A stretch of 7,844 nucleotides of DNA from Gemmatimonadota bacterium. Its GTDB lineage: Bacteria; Gemmatimonadota; Gemmatimonadetes; Longimicrobiales; Gaopeijiaceae. The stretch lies in contig SKZC01000392.1 of the NCBI GenBank assembly GCA_007127575.1, positions 1-7,844 on the forward strand, read 5' to 3'. The position numbers and the translations under genes were made by a program. The stretch's first letter is position 1; each line of letters begins with the position of its first letter. This document shows positions 1-6,251 of this stretch, piece by piece. Under the pieces are notes generated by a model. That model was not told the DNA's origin, did not search any database, and saw only the letters and a list, made by a program, of their open reading frames with translations.

Positions 1-88
1 ATCAGATCGAAGCTTTTACCATCATCGGACGTTCCGGCCACGTTCCACCTCGCTCTCTATAAGAAGAAGACTCTACCGTTCGTTCCGC

Positions 89-115
89 CTCTCTGCGCCT
101 TTCGGCGGCAGAGGG
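89..115 (-). other. Stable hairpin with a GAAA loop on the minus strand
   Basis: Positions 89-99 pair with 104-115 to give a stem of about 11 base pairs, with one bulged G at 107 and one wobble pair. Read on the minus strand the loop is GAAA closed by C-G, a GNRA tetraloop typical of structured RNA. No immediate T-run follows it on either strand, although a T-rich run (RC of 60-70) lies about 20 bases further on the minus strand. It could be part of an operon 3' end, an RNA leader for a gene beyond the window, or chance in GC-rich DNA. Confidence 0.35.
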
Positions 116-152
116 AGCCGCTCCCCCCCACCGCCGTTGCGGCCACAAGTTA

Positions 153-167
153 GAGAGGCCACCTCTC
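153..167 (-). terminator. Candidate weak terminator hairpin after pdhC
   Basis: A perfect 6-bp inverted repeat (153-158 with 162-167, 3-base loop) sits about 150 bases past the pdhC stop codon in the direction of transcription. The bases that follow on the minus strand are only moderately T-rich, so a classical intrinsic terminator is not clear. Rho-dependent ending is equally possible. Confidence 0.25.
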
Positions 168-315
168 CATTGCCACCCCCCGTACGGCACGAAGCGGAAG
201 ACCGTTGGCCCGGTGCCGGATGGGAAGGCCGGACGACCCGGATGGGGGTCCGGTGTACCCAGGGTTCAGCGGGCTCGGACCGGGATCCCTGGACCGCAGG
301 CGTACGCAGGTCAGG

Positions 316-1605
316 TCAGGCCAAGGCTACCAGGGGTTCCTCCAGGATGGCCTTGAGCGTCTGGAGGAAACGAGAGCCCTGGGCCCCGTCGATGACCCGG
401 TGGTCGCAGCTCATGGTCACCTTCATCCGGGGCCGCACCTCCACCTCCCCGTTCACCACCACCGCCCGTTCCTCCAGCGCTCCCACCGCCAGGATCCCCG
501 CCTCGGGCGGGTTGATCACCGCGGTGAAGTCCTCCACTCCGAACATCCCCAGGTTGGAGACGGAGAAGGTGGCCCCGGTATACTCGTCGGGCTGGAGCTT
601 CTTCTCCCGGGCCCGCCCCGCCAGCTCCCGAACCTCCGCGGCGATCTCCGCCAGCCCTTTCAGGTGGGCGTCCCGCACCACCGGGGTGATGAGCCCATCT
701 TCAATGGCCACCGCCACCCCCAGGTGCACCCGGTTGAAGCGCCGGACGTGGTCTTTGCCCCAGTGAGCATTGCATTCCGGATGCTTCTTCAGGGCCATGG
801 CCGTGGCCTTCAGAACGATGTCGTTGAAGGAGACCTTGGGGCCGTCCTCTCCCAAGAGGTCGTTCACCCGTTTCCGGGCCTCCACCACCCGGGACATGTC
901 CACGTCCATGGTGAGGAAGAAGTGAGGGACGGGCCCGATGGACTCCACCAGCCGCTTGGCGATGGTCTTCCGCATCTGGCTCAGGGCCACGTCCTCGTAC
1001 TCGTCTTCCGGAGCGGTGGCGGCGGCCGGGGCGGCGGGCACACCCTTCTCCACCGCCTCCTCGATGTCCCGCTTCACGATCCTGCCACCCGGCCCGCTCC
1101 CCTGGATCCCACTCAGCTCCAGTCCTTCCTCCCGGGCGAGACGCCGAGCAAGGGGAGAGGCCTTCACCCGCTCCTCCGATGCAGGCTCCTTGGAGGGTTC
1201 CGGCTCTTCGCTGGCCTCGGCCTCCTTTCCTTCCTCCTCCTCGTCGGGCTCCTCCTCAGCGGCGGCTTCCTCCGGAGCCTCCTCGTCCTCCTCCTTCGCT
1301 GCGTCCGGAGCCTCCTCCTCCTTCGCTGCGTCCGGGGCGTCGGCCTCCAACTCCCCGATGTCCTCGTCCTCGCCGGCGATGATGGCGATGACCTCGCCCA
1401 CCGGGACCGTGCCCCCCTCCTGAACCAGGATCTTGCGGAGCACTCCGTCGCCCCGGGCGGAAAGCTCCATCGTGGCCTTGTCGGTCTCCACCTCGGCCAG
1501 AATGTCGCCGTTGGACACCGCATCGCCTTCCGACTTCACCCACCGGACGACCTGCCCTTCCTCCATGGTGGGGGAAAGCGCCTCCATGTGGACCTTGGTT
1601 GCCAT
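316..1605 (-). CDS. pdhC: Pyruvate dehydrogenase E2, dihydrolipoyl acetyltransferase
   Basis: This is the E2 core of the pyruvate dehydrogenase complex (429 aa). It takes the acetyl group formed by E1 on its swinging lipoyl arm and passes it to CoA in the cytoplasm. One lipoyl domain covers about residues 1-80, with the lipoylated lysine K43 in ETDKA. A very acidic Glu/Ala/Pro linker follows (about 79-146). A peripheral subunit-binding domain lies at about 147-186 (SPLARRLA, GSGPGGRI). A short Ala/Pro linker leads to the trimeric acetyltransferase domain (about 204-429), with SVSNLGMFG at 348-356 and the catalytic DHRVIDG at 401-407 (H402, D406). Length is normal for a one-lipoyl E2. The N-terminal ALSPTMEEG favours a pyruvate enzyme over branched-chain or 2-oxoglutarate E2s. 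The start is supported by GAGGA 5 bases upstream (1611-1615). It is the last gene of the operon, 36 bases after pdhB. The linker is the odd part: most E2 linkers are Ala/Pro-rich, not a run of acidic residues. Confidence 0.95.
   Translation of the reverse strand: MATKVHMEALSPTMEEGQVVRWVKSEGDAVSNGDILAEVETDKATMELSARGDGVLRKILVQEGGTVPVGEVIAIIAGEDEDIGELEADAPDAAKEEEAPDAAKEEDEEAPEEAAAEEEPDEEEEGKEAEASEEPEPSKEPASEERVKASPLARRLAREEGLELSGIQGSGPGGRIVKRDIEEAVEKGVPAAPAAATAPEDEYEDVALSQMRKTIAKRLVESIGPVPHFFLTMDVDMSRVVEARKRVNDLLGEDGPKVSFNDIVLKATAMALKKHPECNAHWGKDHVRRFNRVHLGVAVAIEDGLITPVVRDAHLKGLAEIAAEVRELAGRAREKKLQPDEYTGATFSVSNLGMFGVEDFTAVINPPEAGILAVGALEERAVVVNGEVEVRPRMKVTMSCDHRVIDGAQGSRFLQTLKAILEEPLVALA
1286..1335 (-). 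repeat. 27-bp tandem duplication in the pdhC linker
   Basis: A 23-bp exact match (1286-1308 and 1313-1335) recurs with a 27-bp period, in frame. It encodes two copies of a nine-residue unit, APDAAKEEE then APDAAKEED, in the acidic linker behind the lipoyl domain. The near-identity of the DNA, not only of the protein, points to a recent duplication or a site prone to slippage. Confidence 0.85.
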
Positions 1606-1641
1606 CGAGTTCCTCGACTGTCTCGGCGTGTGCTGGGGACT

Positions 1642-2625
1642 TCAGGAGCGATAGAGAACGCGGTTGCACGCTGCCACCACCCGATCCACGTCGGGCTTGG
1701 CGAGCTGTTCCAGGTTCTTGGCGTAGGGCATGGGGACGTCGGCCTGCGTCACTCGGACCACGGGAGCGTCCAGGTAATCGAAGGCTTCGTCCTGGATGAG
1801 GCCGACGATCTGGGACCCAGGCCCCACGAAGGGCCATCCTTCCTCCAGAGAGACGACCCGGTTCGTCTTCTTTACCGTGGCCAGGATGGCGTCCACATCC
1901 AGGGGCCGCAGGCACCGGAGATCCAGGACCTCCACCTCCACGCCTTCCTTTTCTAGCTTGGCCGCGGCCTGCAGCGCCAGGTGGACCGGCGCCCCGTGGG
2001 TGATGATGGAGACGTCTTTCCCCTCCCGCTTCACATCCGCCACACCCAGGGGGATCACGTAGTCGTCGTCGTCGGGAACCTCACCCTTCACGTTGTAGAG
2101 GAGCTCCCCTTCCATGAAGGCCACCGGATCCCCGTCCCGGACCGCGGCCTTGAGGAGGCCTTTGGCGTCCGCCGGCGTGGCGGGACAAGCCACCTTGATA
2201 CCCGGCGCATGCACGTACCAGCTCTGACACGCCTGGGAGTGCTGTGCCGAGAGCTGCAGCGCCGCGCCCGTGGGGCCCCGGAAGACGATGGGGATGGGGT
2301 ACTGGCCACCCGACATGTAGAACATCTTGGCCGCCGAGTTGATGACCTGGTCCAGGGCCAGGAAGGAGAAGTTGAAGGTCATGAACTCGATGATGGGACG
2401 GAGCCCCACCATGGCGGCTCCCACACCCAACCCGGCGAAGCCCAACTCGGAGATGGGCGTGTCCACCACTCGCCGCTCACCAAAGCGCTCGAGCAAGCCC
2501 TTGGAGACCTTGTAGGCCCCATCGTATTCGGCCACCTCCTCGCCCATGAGGAAAACGGAATCGTCCCTCTCGATTTCCTCGGCCAGAGCCTGGTTCAGCG
2601 CTTCCCTGTAGGTAATCTCCGCCAT
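1642..2625 (-). CDS. pdhB: Pyruvate dehydrogenase E1 component, beta subunit
   Basis: This is the beta subunit (327 aa) of the alpha2/beta2 thiamine-diphosphate E1, which decarboxylates pyruvate and reductively acetylates the lipoyl group of E2. The N-terminal half is the pyrimidine-binding domain. It has VFLMGEEV (24-31) and DTPISELGFAGLGVGAAM (55-72), in which E60 matches the glutamate that contacts the cofactor aminopyrimidine. SAQHSQ (126-131) carries the conserved active-site-region His129. The C-terminal transketolase domain contains VEVLDLRCLRPLD (231-243) and EEGW (261-264), which contact the alpha subunit and E2. The frame is open for 33 more codons upstream, but those residues do not resemble the family. 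MAEITYREAL is the standard beginning and gives the usual length of about 325 aa. The ribosome binding site is weak (GGACGGTGA just before ATG), so translation may depend partly on flow from pdhA, which ends 58 bases upstream. Confidence 0.95.
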   Translation of the reverse strand: MAEITYREALNQALAEEIERDDSVFLMGEEVAEYDGAYKVSKGLLERFGERRVVDTPISELGFAGLGVGAAMVGLRPIIEFMTFNFSFLALDQVINSAAKMFYMSGGQYPIPIVFRGPTGAALQLSAQHSQACQSWYVHAPGIKVACPATPADAKGLLKAAVRDGDPVAFMEGELLYNVKGEVPDDDDYVIPLGVADVKREGKDVSIITHGAPVHLALQAAAKLEKEGVEVEVLDLRCLRPLDVDAILATVKKTNRVVSLEEGWPFVGPGSQIVGLIQDEAFDYLDAPVVRVTQADVPMPYAKNLEQLAKPDVDRVVAACNRVLYRS

Positions 2626-2683
2626 CGTCACCGTCCGGTTCGAGGGGCTGCGGGCTTGTTGAAAAGGAAGGTCCGGGGAGGAT

Positions 2684-3760
2684 TCAGCGGTCCCGCCCGT
2701 CCAGGAAGAGGCGCCCATGCTCATTCAACTCGGCATAGACCTGCGTGTACAGCTCCTCCTCGGCGGGGAGTGGGGAGGCGTCAGCGAACTCCGCCGCTTC
2801 CTCCACTTCGACGCGGGCCGCCTCATCCATCTCCTCCAACTCCTCCTGGGTGAGGAGCTCGGCCTGGAAGAGCTGATCCTTCAGGAGGAGGATGGGATCT
2901 TCCTTCTCCTGCTTATCCTTCAGCTCCTCCTTGCTGCGATAGGTGCCGGCCACCGGGTCGGACATGGAGTGGCCTTTGAAGCGGTAGGTCCGGGCCTCCA
3001 CATACTGGGGGCCACCTCCTCCCCGGACCTCCTCCAACAGGCCCCTCATGAAGGAGATCACCTCCAGGGCGTTCTGCCCGTTCACGACGTGACCCGGGAT
3101 GTCGTAGGCGCAGGAGCGCTGCACCAAGGGGGTGGGGGAGACCCGCCCGATGTGGGTTCCCATCCCGTACTCGTTGTTCTCCACGACGTAGATGACCGGG
3201 AGGTTCCAGATGGCCGCCAGGTTCATGGACTCGTGGAACGCCCCCTGGTTCACCGCGGCGTCCCCCAGAAAACAGACGCAGACCCGGTCCTCTTCCCGGT
3301 ACAGAATCTTCCAGCCCACTCCGGTGGCCAGAGGGATCTGCGCCCCTACGATCCCGTGGCCGCCAAGGAAGTTCACCTCGGTGTCGAAGAGGTGCATGGA
3401 GCCGCCCTTCCCCTGGGAGCACCCGTCAGCCCGCCCGTAGAGCTCCGCCATCACCACCTTGGCATCCATCCCCTTGGCCAACGCCTGGGTGTGCTCCCGG
3501 TAGGTGGAGATGGCGTAGTCATCCTCCCTCAGGGGCTGGATGAAGCCCAGGGCCACGGCTTCCTGGCCGATGTGGAGGTGGCAAAAGCCCCCGATCTTCC
3601 CGATGGCGTACGCCTCCTCCGCCTTCTCTTCGAAGCGGCGGTAGAGGAGCATCTCCCGCATAAACCTGTGGAGCTCTTCCTTGGAGAAGTCCTCCACGGA
3701 AGCCTCGGGGGCCTTGGATACGTCGGCGACGTCCTCGTCCTTGGTCTTCGTCTCGGCCAT
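2684..3760 (-). CDS. pdhA: Pyruvate dehydrogenase E1 component, alpha subunit
   Basis: This is the alpha subunit (358 aa) of the E1 decarboxylase. It binds the diphosphate and Mg2+ of thiamine diphosphate and supplies the mobile loops of the active site. Visible features are FCHLHIGQEAVALG (59-72), the cofactor motif from GDAAVNQGAFHES (166-178) to ENN (194-196) and YGMGT (198-202), and the loop YRFKGHSMSDP (259-269) with the active-site His264. GHSMSDP is typical of pyruvate E1 and differs from the branched-chain enzyme. The thiamine motif reads GDA, not the textbook GDG; I believe this is an accepted variant in bacterial E1 alpha, so the protein should be active. The C-terminal 80 residues are Glu-rich. 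I chose ATG at 3760 because GGAG (3769-3772) lies 8 bases upstream. A GTG at 3769, overlapping the lipA stop, is an alternative that adds three residues. It starts 5 bases after the lipA stop, so translation is probably coupled. Confidence 0.95.
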   Translation of the reverse strand: MAETKTKDEDVADVSKAPEASVEDFSKEELHRFMREMLLYRRFEEKAEEAYAIGKIGGFCHLHIGQEAVALGFIQPLREDDYAISTYREHTQALAKGMDAKVVMAELYGRADGCSQGKGGSMHLFDTEVNFLGGHGIVGAQIPLATGVGWKILYREEDRVCVCFLGDAAVNQGAFHESMNLAAIWNLPVIYVVENNEYGMGTHIGRVSPTPLVQRSCAYDIPGHVVNGQNALEVISFMRGLLEEVRGGGGPQYVEARTYRFKGHSMSDPVAGTYRSKEELKDKQEKEDPILLLKDQLFQAELLTQEELEEMDEAARVEVEEAAEFADASPLPAEEELYTQVYAELNEHGRLFLDGRDR

Positions 3761-3765
3761 CTCCG

Positions 3766-4890
3766 TCACTCCGTCTCAGCGTCCGACTTGTCCCGCCCCG
3801 TCTCGATCTGGACGAGCCGGGAGGCGGGCAACTCCGCGGGTGCGGGAATGTCCGCTTCGAGGACGTCCTGTATGCGACCCGCCTCACCGGCCTCCACCTC
3901 ACGGGCCTGCTCCTTGGCGTGATAGCTGGAGCGAACCAGGGCCCCCGACTCCACATGGCGGAAGCCGTACTCCTCCTCCCCCACCCGCTTCCACTCCTGG
4001 AATTCCTCGGGAGGGATCCAGCGAGCCACGGGGATGTGCTGTGCCGAGGGTCGAAGGTATTGGCCCAGAGTGAGGATGTCCACTGACGCTTCCCGAAGGT
4101 CCGCCATGGCCTGGCGGAGCTCCTCCTCCCGCTCGCCCATCCCCAGGATGATCCCCGTCTTGGTAAGCCGACTGGGGTCGATCTTCTTGGCCGCGCCCAG
4201 GTAGGAGATGGACCTCCAGTACCGTCCCCCGGGCCTGACCTCCACGTGAAGGCGTTCCACCGTCTCCAGGTTGTGACCCACGATCTCGGGCCCGGCCTCC
4301 ATGACCATCCGGAGGGCCTCCTCGTCTCCCTTGAAGTCGGGGATGAGCACCTCCACCGAACAGCGGGGCAGACGCCGCTTCACCTCCCGGATGGTGTCGG
4401 CGTAGATTCCGGCGCCGCCGTCGGGGAGCTCGTCCCGGTTCACGCTGGTGATGACAACGTGCTCGAGACCCATGGCCTCCACGGTCTCCGCCACCCGGCG
4501 GGGCTCATCCTCATCCAGCTCCGTGGGCATCCCGTGGGCCACCGCACAGTACTTGCACGCCCGCGTGCACACGTCGCCCAGGATCATGAAGGTGGCGGTC
4601 CCCGCCTCCCAGCACTCTCCGATGTTGGGACAGTTCGCCTCCTCGCAGACCGTGTGCAGGGATTGGGTCCGCATGAGGCGTTTGAGACGACGGTAGTTCT
4701 CGCCGCCCTTGGATGGAACCTTCATCCAGCGGGGCTTCCGCTCCAGGAAGTCCACCGTATCCAGCCCCTCGTGGGCCCGGATACGGGAGGTCCCCTTGGG
4801 CTTCACGATCCCGGTGTTCTTTTCCCCCGGGTTGTAACCCCCGGGCCTGGTCTCCGTATCGGTGCCGTTCTGCTCGGCTGTCTTGGCCAA
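3766..4890 (-). CDS. lipA: Lipoyl synthase, radical SAM enzyme
   Basis: LipA inserts two sulfur atoms into the octanoyl chain on lipoyl domains, using S-adenosylmethionine radical chemistry. Its E2 client is encoded three genes downstream. With the start chosen here it is 374 aa. The auxiliary Fe-S cluster cysteines are C82, C87 and C93 (TVCEEANCPNIGECW). The radical SAM cluster cysteines are C108, C112 and C115 (CTRACKYC). The conserved RSSY is at 320-323, with the serine that ligates the auxiliary cluster. SVNRDELPDGGA, GHNLETV and TLGQYLRPS are also family motifs. The family usually spans about 290-330 residues. This one has some 50 extra residues before RKPRWMKVP and 51 after RSSY, the latter Glu/Ala-rich. 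The frame extends upstream to an ATG at 5013, but that segment is unlike LipA. TTG at 4890, preceded by AAGGGAG with 6-base spacing, is a much better start. It is the first gene of the operon. No lipB or lplA is visible. Confidence 0.95.
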   Translation of the reverse strand: MAKTAEQNGTDTETRPGGYNPGEKNTGIVKPKGTSRIRAHEGLDTVDFLERKPRWMKVPSKGGENYRRLKRLMRTQSLHTVCEEANCPNIGECWEAGTATFMILGDVCTRACKYCAVAHGMPTELDEDEPRRVAETVEAMGLEHVVITSVNRDELPDGGAGIYADTIREVKRRLPRCSVEVLIPDFKGDEEALRMVMEAGPEIVGHNLETVERLHVEVRPGGRYWRSISYLGAAKKIDPSRLTKTGIILGMGEREEELRQAMADLREASVDILTLGQYLRPSAQHIPVARWIPPEEFQEWKRVGEEEYGFRHVESGALVRSSYHAKEQAREVEAGEAGRIQDVLEADIPAPAELPASRLVQIETGRDKSDAETE

Positions 4891-4896
4891 TTGAAA

Positions 4897-4903
4897 CTCC
4901 CTT
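4897..4903 (-). promoter_or_regulatory. Ribosome binding site that fixes the TTG start of lipA
   Basis: The minus strand reads AAGGGAG, then six bases, then TTG at 4890-4888. No ATG or GTG near the family's usual beginning has a comparable site. A TTG start may lower translation of LipA relative to the PDH subunits, since LipA is needed in smaller amounts. Confidence 0.75.
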
Positions 4904-5030
4904 GGTGTCTCTCTGGGCCCATCGCCATGGGCCGTCCATCCGCAGGCGCGCTCCCACACCGCCCCGGACCGAAGCCATACATGGCCCCCGGTGCGTCCCG
5001 ATCCTTCCATCATTTCCGGTGGGAATACTC

Positions 5031-5077
5031 CGGCAGCAACCGGAGGTTGGCACGTGCCCTCCGGGAAGCCCGGGAGG
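5031..5077 (-). promoter_or_regulatory. Hairpin-rich 5' leader of the lipA-pdh operon
   Basis: Read on the minus strand just after the predicted transcription start, three inverted repeats follow one another. The first is an 8-bp stem with one bulge (5069-5077 with 5058-5065, 3-base loop). The second is a perfect 10-bp palindrome GGCACGTGCC (5049-5058). The third is a 5-bp stem (5045-5049 with 5037-5041, 3-base loop). They share edge bases, so not all can form at once, and alternative structures are possible. No T-run follows. The rest of the leader to lipA (4891-5030) shows nothing I recognise. I do not recognise a known riboswitch. The same DNA could instead slow or end readthrough from the gene upstream. 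Confidence 0.4.
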
Positions 5078-5094
5078 TGGCCCGACTCGCTACG

Positions 5095-5124
5095 ATGATA
5101 TCACCCGCCGACGAAGGGGGGCAA
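5095..5124 (-). promoter_or_regulatory. Candidate sigma70-type promoter of the lipA-pdh operon
   Basis: On the minus strand a -35-like TTGCCC (5119-5124; 4 of 6 to TTGACA) is separated by 18 bases from a -10-like TATCAT (5095-5100; 5 of 6 to TATAAT). It lies between the stop of the upstream gene (5167) and lipA, in the only local AT-rich patch. Transcription would start near 5088, leaving a leader of about 200 bases. This is a match by eye and not an experimentally known promoter. Confidence 0.5.
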
Positions 5125-5166
5125 CCGAATCGGAACCCTTCCCTCGCACCTCGGAGAGTCGGGCCC

Positions 5167-5976
5167 TCAACCCCCGGGAACGCCGGCCATGAAGGCCGCC
5201 GCCTCATCCCGGATGCTCGGGAGGAGGGGCACATGTTCTCGGTACTCCGGGAGGTCCCGGTCCACCTCGGAGTCGAAGACCTCCAGGATCCGGCTGTAAT
5301 ACTCCTCGGCGGTGGCGTTGTCGCCCAGGGCCACCGCCGCCTCCGCCGCAGCGGAGAGGTTCAGCAGGTGGTTGGGGTCCTCTTCCAGCACGGTCTCCGC
5401 CTCCGCCAGGGCGGCCTCGTGGTCCCCAGCCAGATTCTGAAGCACCGCCACGTGGAAGTGACCGTCGGCATCCAGGGGCCGGGCCAGCTCGTAGGCGTCC
5501 AGGGCCATGGGGAGGAAGTTCGTGACCTCCTCCTCGTCCCCCTGTTCATTGGCCATCATGATCCGGTCGAAGAGCCGGTCCGCCGCCTCCCGGTCCGTCA
5601 TGGTGGAGAGGTCCACCTGGGGAGCGGGTGCCATGGGGTCCGTCCCCTGGGCCCCCGGCGCCGCAGGCTGGGGCGGCGGGTCGTCGCCGCCGGCCCAAGG
5701 ACCCAAAAAGGTGACCAGGACCACCACCACCACCAGAAGACCGCCGGAGATCCACCACGCCAGGTCCTGGCTCTCCCTGGAAGCTCCCGCGGAGGCGGGG
5801 GGCTTTGCCCCAGACGGTGCACCGGCCCCCTGGAGAGCCACACCGCACGACGTGCAGAATCGGGAACCCGGGGGCACGGGTGCATCGCACGCCGGGCAGG
5901 GGTGCTCCTCCAGGCTGGCTCCGCAGTTGGAGCAGAAGTTTCCCGATGCATCCGAACCGCACCGCCGACACTCCAT
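5167..5976 (-). CDS. Zinc-ribbon, single-TM, TPR-like membrane protein of unknown function
   Basis: I do not recognise this 269-aa protein as a named family. Its layout is clear. The N-terminus has eight cysteines in four CxxC pairs (C3/C6, C15/C18, C27/C30, C41/C44), a pattern seen in double zinc-ribbon domains that bind two Zn2+. An Ala/Gly/Ser/Pro linker (45-68) and one hydrophobic helix (about 73-93, with a run of valines) follow, then a Pro-rich spacer (98-120). Residues 127-265 look all-helical and acidic, with TPR-like repeats at about 155-200 (HFHVAVLQNLAGDHEAALAE) and 203-235 (AAEAAVALGDNATAEEYYSR). There is no signal peptide, so the ribbons are probably cytoplasmic and the TPR region on the far side of the membrane. 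A scaffold or envelope-assembly role is only a guess. The start has AAGGAGG 8 bases upstream. It is separated from lipA by 276 bases with its own promoter candidate, so it is probably not part of the lipA-pdh operon. Confidence 0.85.
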   Translation of the reverse strand: MECRRCGSDASGNFCSNCGASLEEHPCPACDAPVPPGSRFCTSCGVALQGAGAPSGAKPPASAGASRESQDLAWWISGGLLVVVVVLVTFLGPWAGGDDPPPQPAAPGAQGTDPMAPAPQVDLSTMTDREAADRLFDRIMMANEQGDEEEVTNFLPMALDAYELARPLDADGHFHVAVLQNLAGDHEAALAEAETVLEEDPNHLLNLSAAAEAAVALGDNATAEEYYSRILEVFDSEVDRDLPEYREHVPLLPSIRDEAAAFMAGVPGG

Positions 5977-5984
5977 GGGGAAGG

Positions 5985-5991
5985 CCTCCTT
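5985..5991 (-). promoter_or_regulatory. Near-perfect ribosome binding site of the zinc-ribbon/TPR gene
   Basis: The minus strand reads AAGGAGG eight bases before the ATG at 5976-5974, the strongest Shine-Dalgarno match in the window. It settles the start just before the first zinc-ribbon cysteine. Confidence 0.8.
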
Positions 5992-6044
5992 CCGGGATTG
6001 GGTCTCCGTAGGCCGGGATCACAGGCACAGGGGATCCGGCCACC

Positions 6045-6052
6045 AGTATAAC
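6045..6052. promoter_or_regulatory. Overlapping -10-like elements in the divergent intergenic region
   Basis: The eight bases AGTATAAC read as TATACT on the minus strand (6050-6045), about 70 bases upstream of the zinc-ribbon/TPR start. They read as TATAAC on the plus strand (6047-6052), about 200 bases upstream of the 6252 gene. Neither direction has a good -35 at 16-18 bases. An 8-bp palindrome ACGTACGT adjoins at 6051-6058. The minus-strand use is the more likely by distance. Confidence 0.3.
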
Positions 6053-6179
6053 GTACGTCCGGCATGAGATGTAGTTGGCGCCCTCCGCGCCTCCCAACGC
6101 TTTCCAGGCGGCCCCGGAGGGTCGGCATGAATCCGATGGCGGGGGGGTACCGTAGGGGGGTGAGGAATAGGCCGAGGGA

Positions 6180-6191
6180 CGGCCATGGCCG
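6180..6191. repeat. 12-bp perfect palindrome upstream of the 6252 gene
   Basis: CGGCCATGGCCG is fully self-complementary and lies about 60 bases before the start codon at 6252. It could be an operator half of a regulator-binding site or chance in GC-rich DNA. No second copy is seen nearby. Confidence 0.3.
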
Positions 6192-6238
6192 CAGAAGCCG
6201 GGAGCCCCCTCGCGCGACTCACGTGCCGGCGAACCCAT

Positions 6239-6244
6239 GAGGTG
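6239..6244 (+). promoter_or_regulatory. Ribosome binding site of the 6252 gene
   Basis: GAGGTG lies seven bases before the ATG at 6252 and supports this start. The reading frame is then uninterrupted to the end of the window. Confidence 0.75.
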
Positions 6245-6251
6245 CTCGTTC

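Larger units (their letters stand above)
1..315. other. Intergenic region downstream of the lipA-pdh operon; no gene seen
   Basis: No convincing coding sequence lies here. The minus-strand frame open over 2-190 has no good ribosome binding site, and its translation is a low-complexity Arg/Gly/Ser/Glu-rich string. The stretch contains several inverted repeats (listed separately), so it may hold the end of the operon transcript and perhaps the leader of a minus-strand gene beyond the left edge. I looked for tRNA T-arm signatures and for the SRP RNA core on both strands and found neither. Confidence 0.6.

Noticed and set aside
1..70. Partial resemblance of the minus strand to the start of a SAM (S-box) riboswitch: TCTTATAGAGAGCGAGGTGG, then GATGA.
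   Set aside because: The conserved GGCAACC-type core does not follow where expected and the window ends too soon. The match is too short to call.
305..335. CAGGTCAGG-like bases at the pdhC stop that recall SRP (4.5S) RNA.
   Set aside because: The conserved GGAAGGAAGC core is missing. The bases are explained by the last codons of pdhC and a short 5-base repeat.
205..1956. A 583-codon open frame on the plus strand, opposite pdhC and pdhB.
   Set aside because: It is an antisense shadow in GC-rich DNA. Its translation is rich in Gly, His, Leu, Pro and Arg with no recognisable domain, while the minus strand encodes clear E2 and E1 beta.
2626..2724. Longer pdhB start at the ATG at 2724, overlapping the end of pdhA.
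   Set aside because: The extra 33 residues are unlike the family N-terminus. MAEITYREAL at 2625 gives the normal length.
4891..5013. Longer lipA start at the ATG at 5013.
   Set aside because: The added 41 residues do not resemble LipA and include the predicted untranslated leader. The TTG at 4890 has a strong ribosome binding site.
4246..6051. A 601-codon open frame on the plus strand across lipA, the intergenic region and the zinc-ribbon/TPR gene.
   Set aside because: It spans two real minus-strand genes and their intergenic region, with a biased low-complexity composition. It is a shadow frame.
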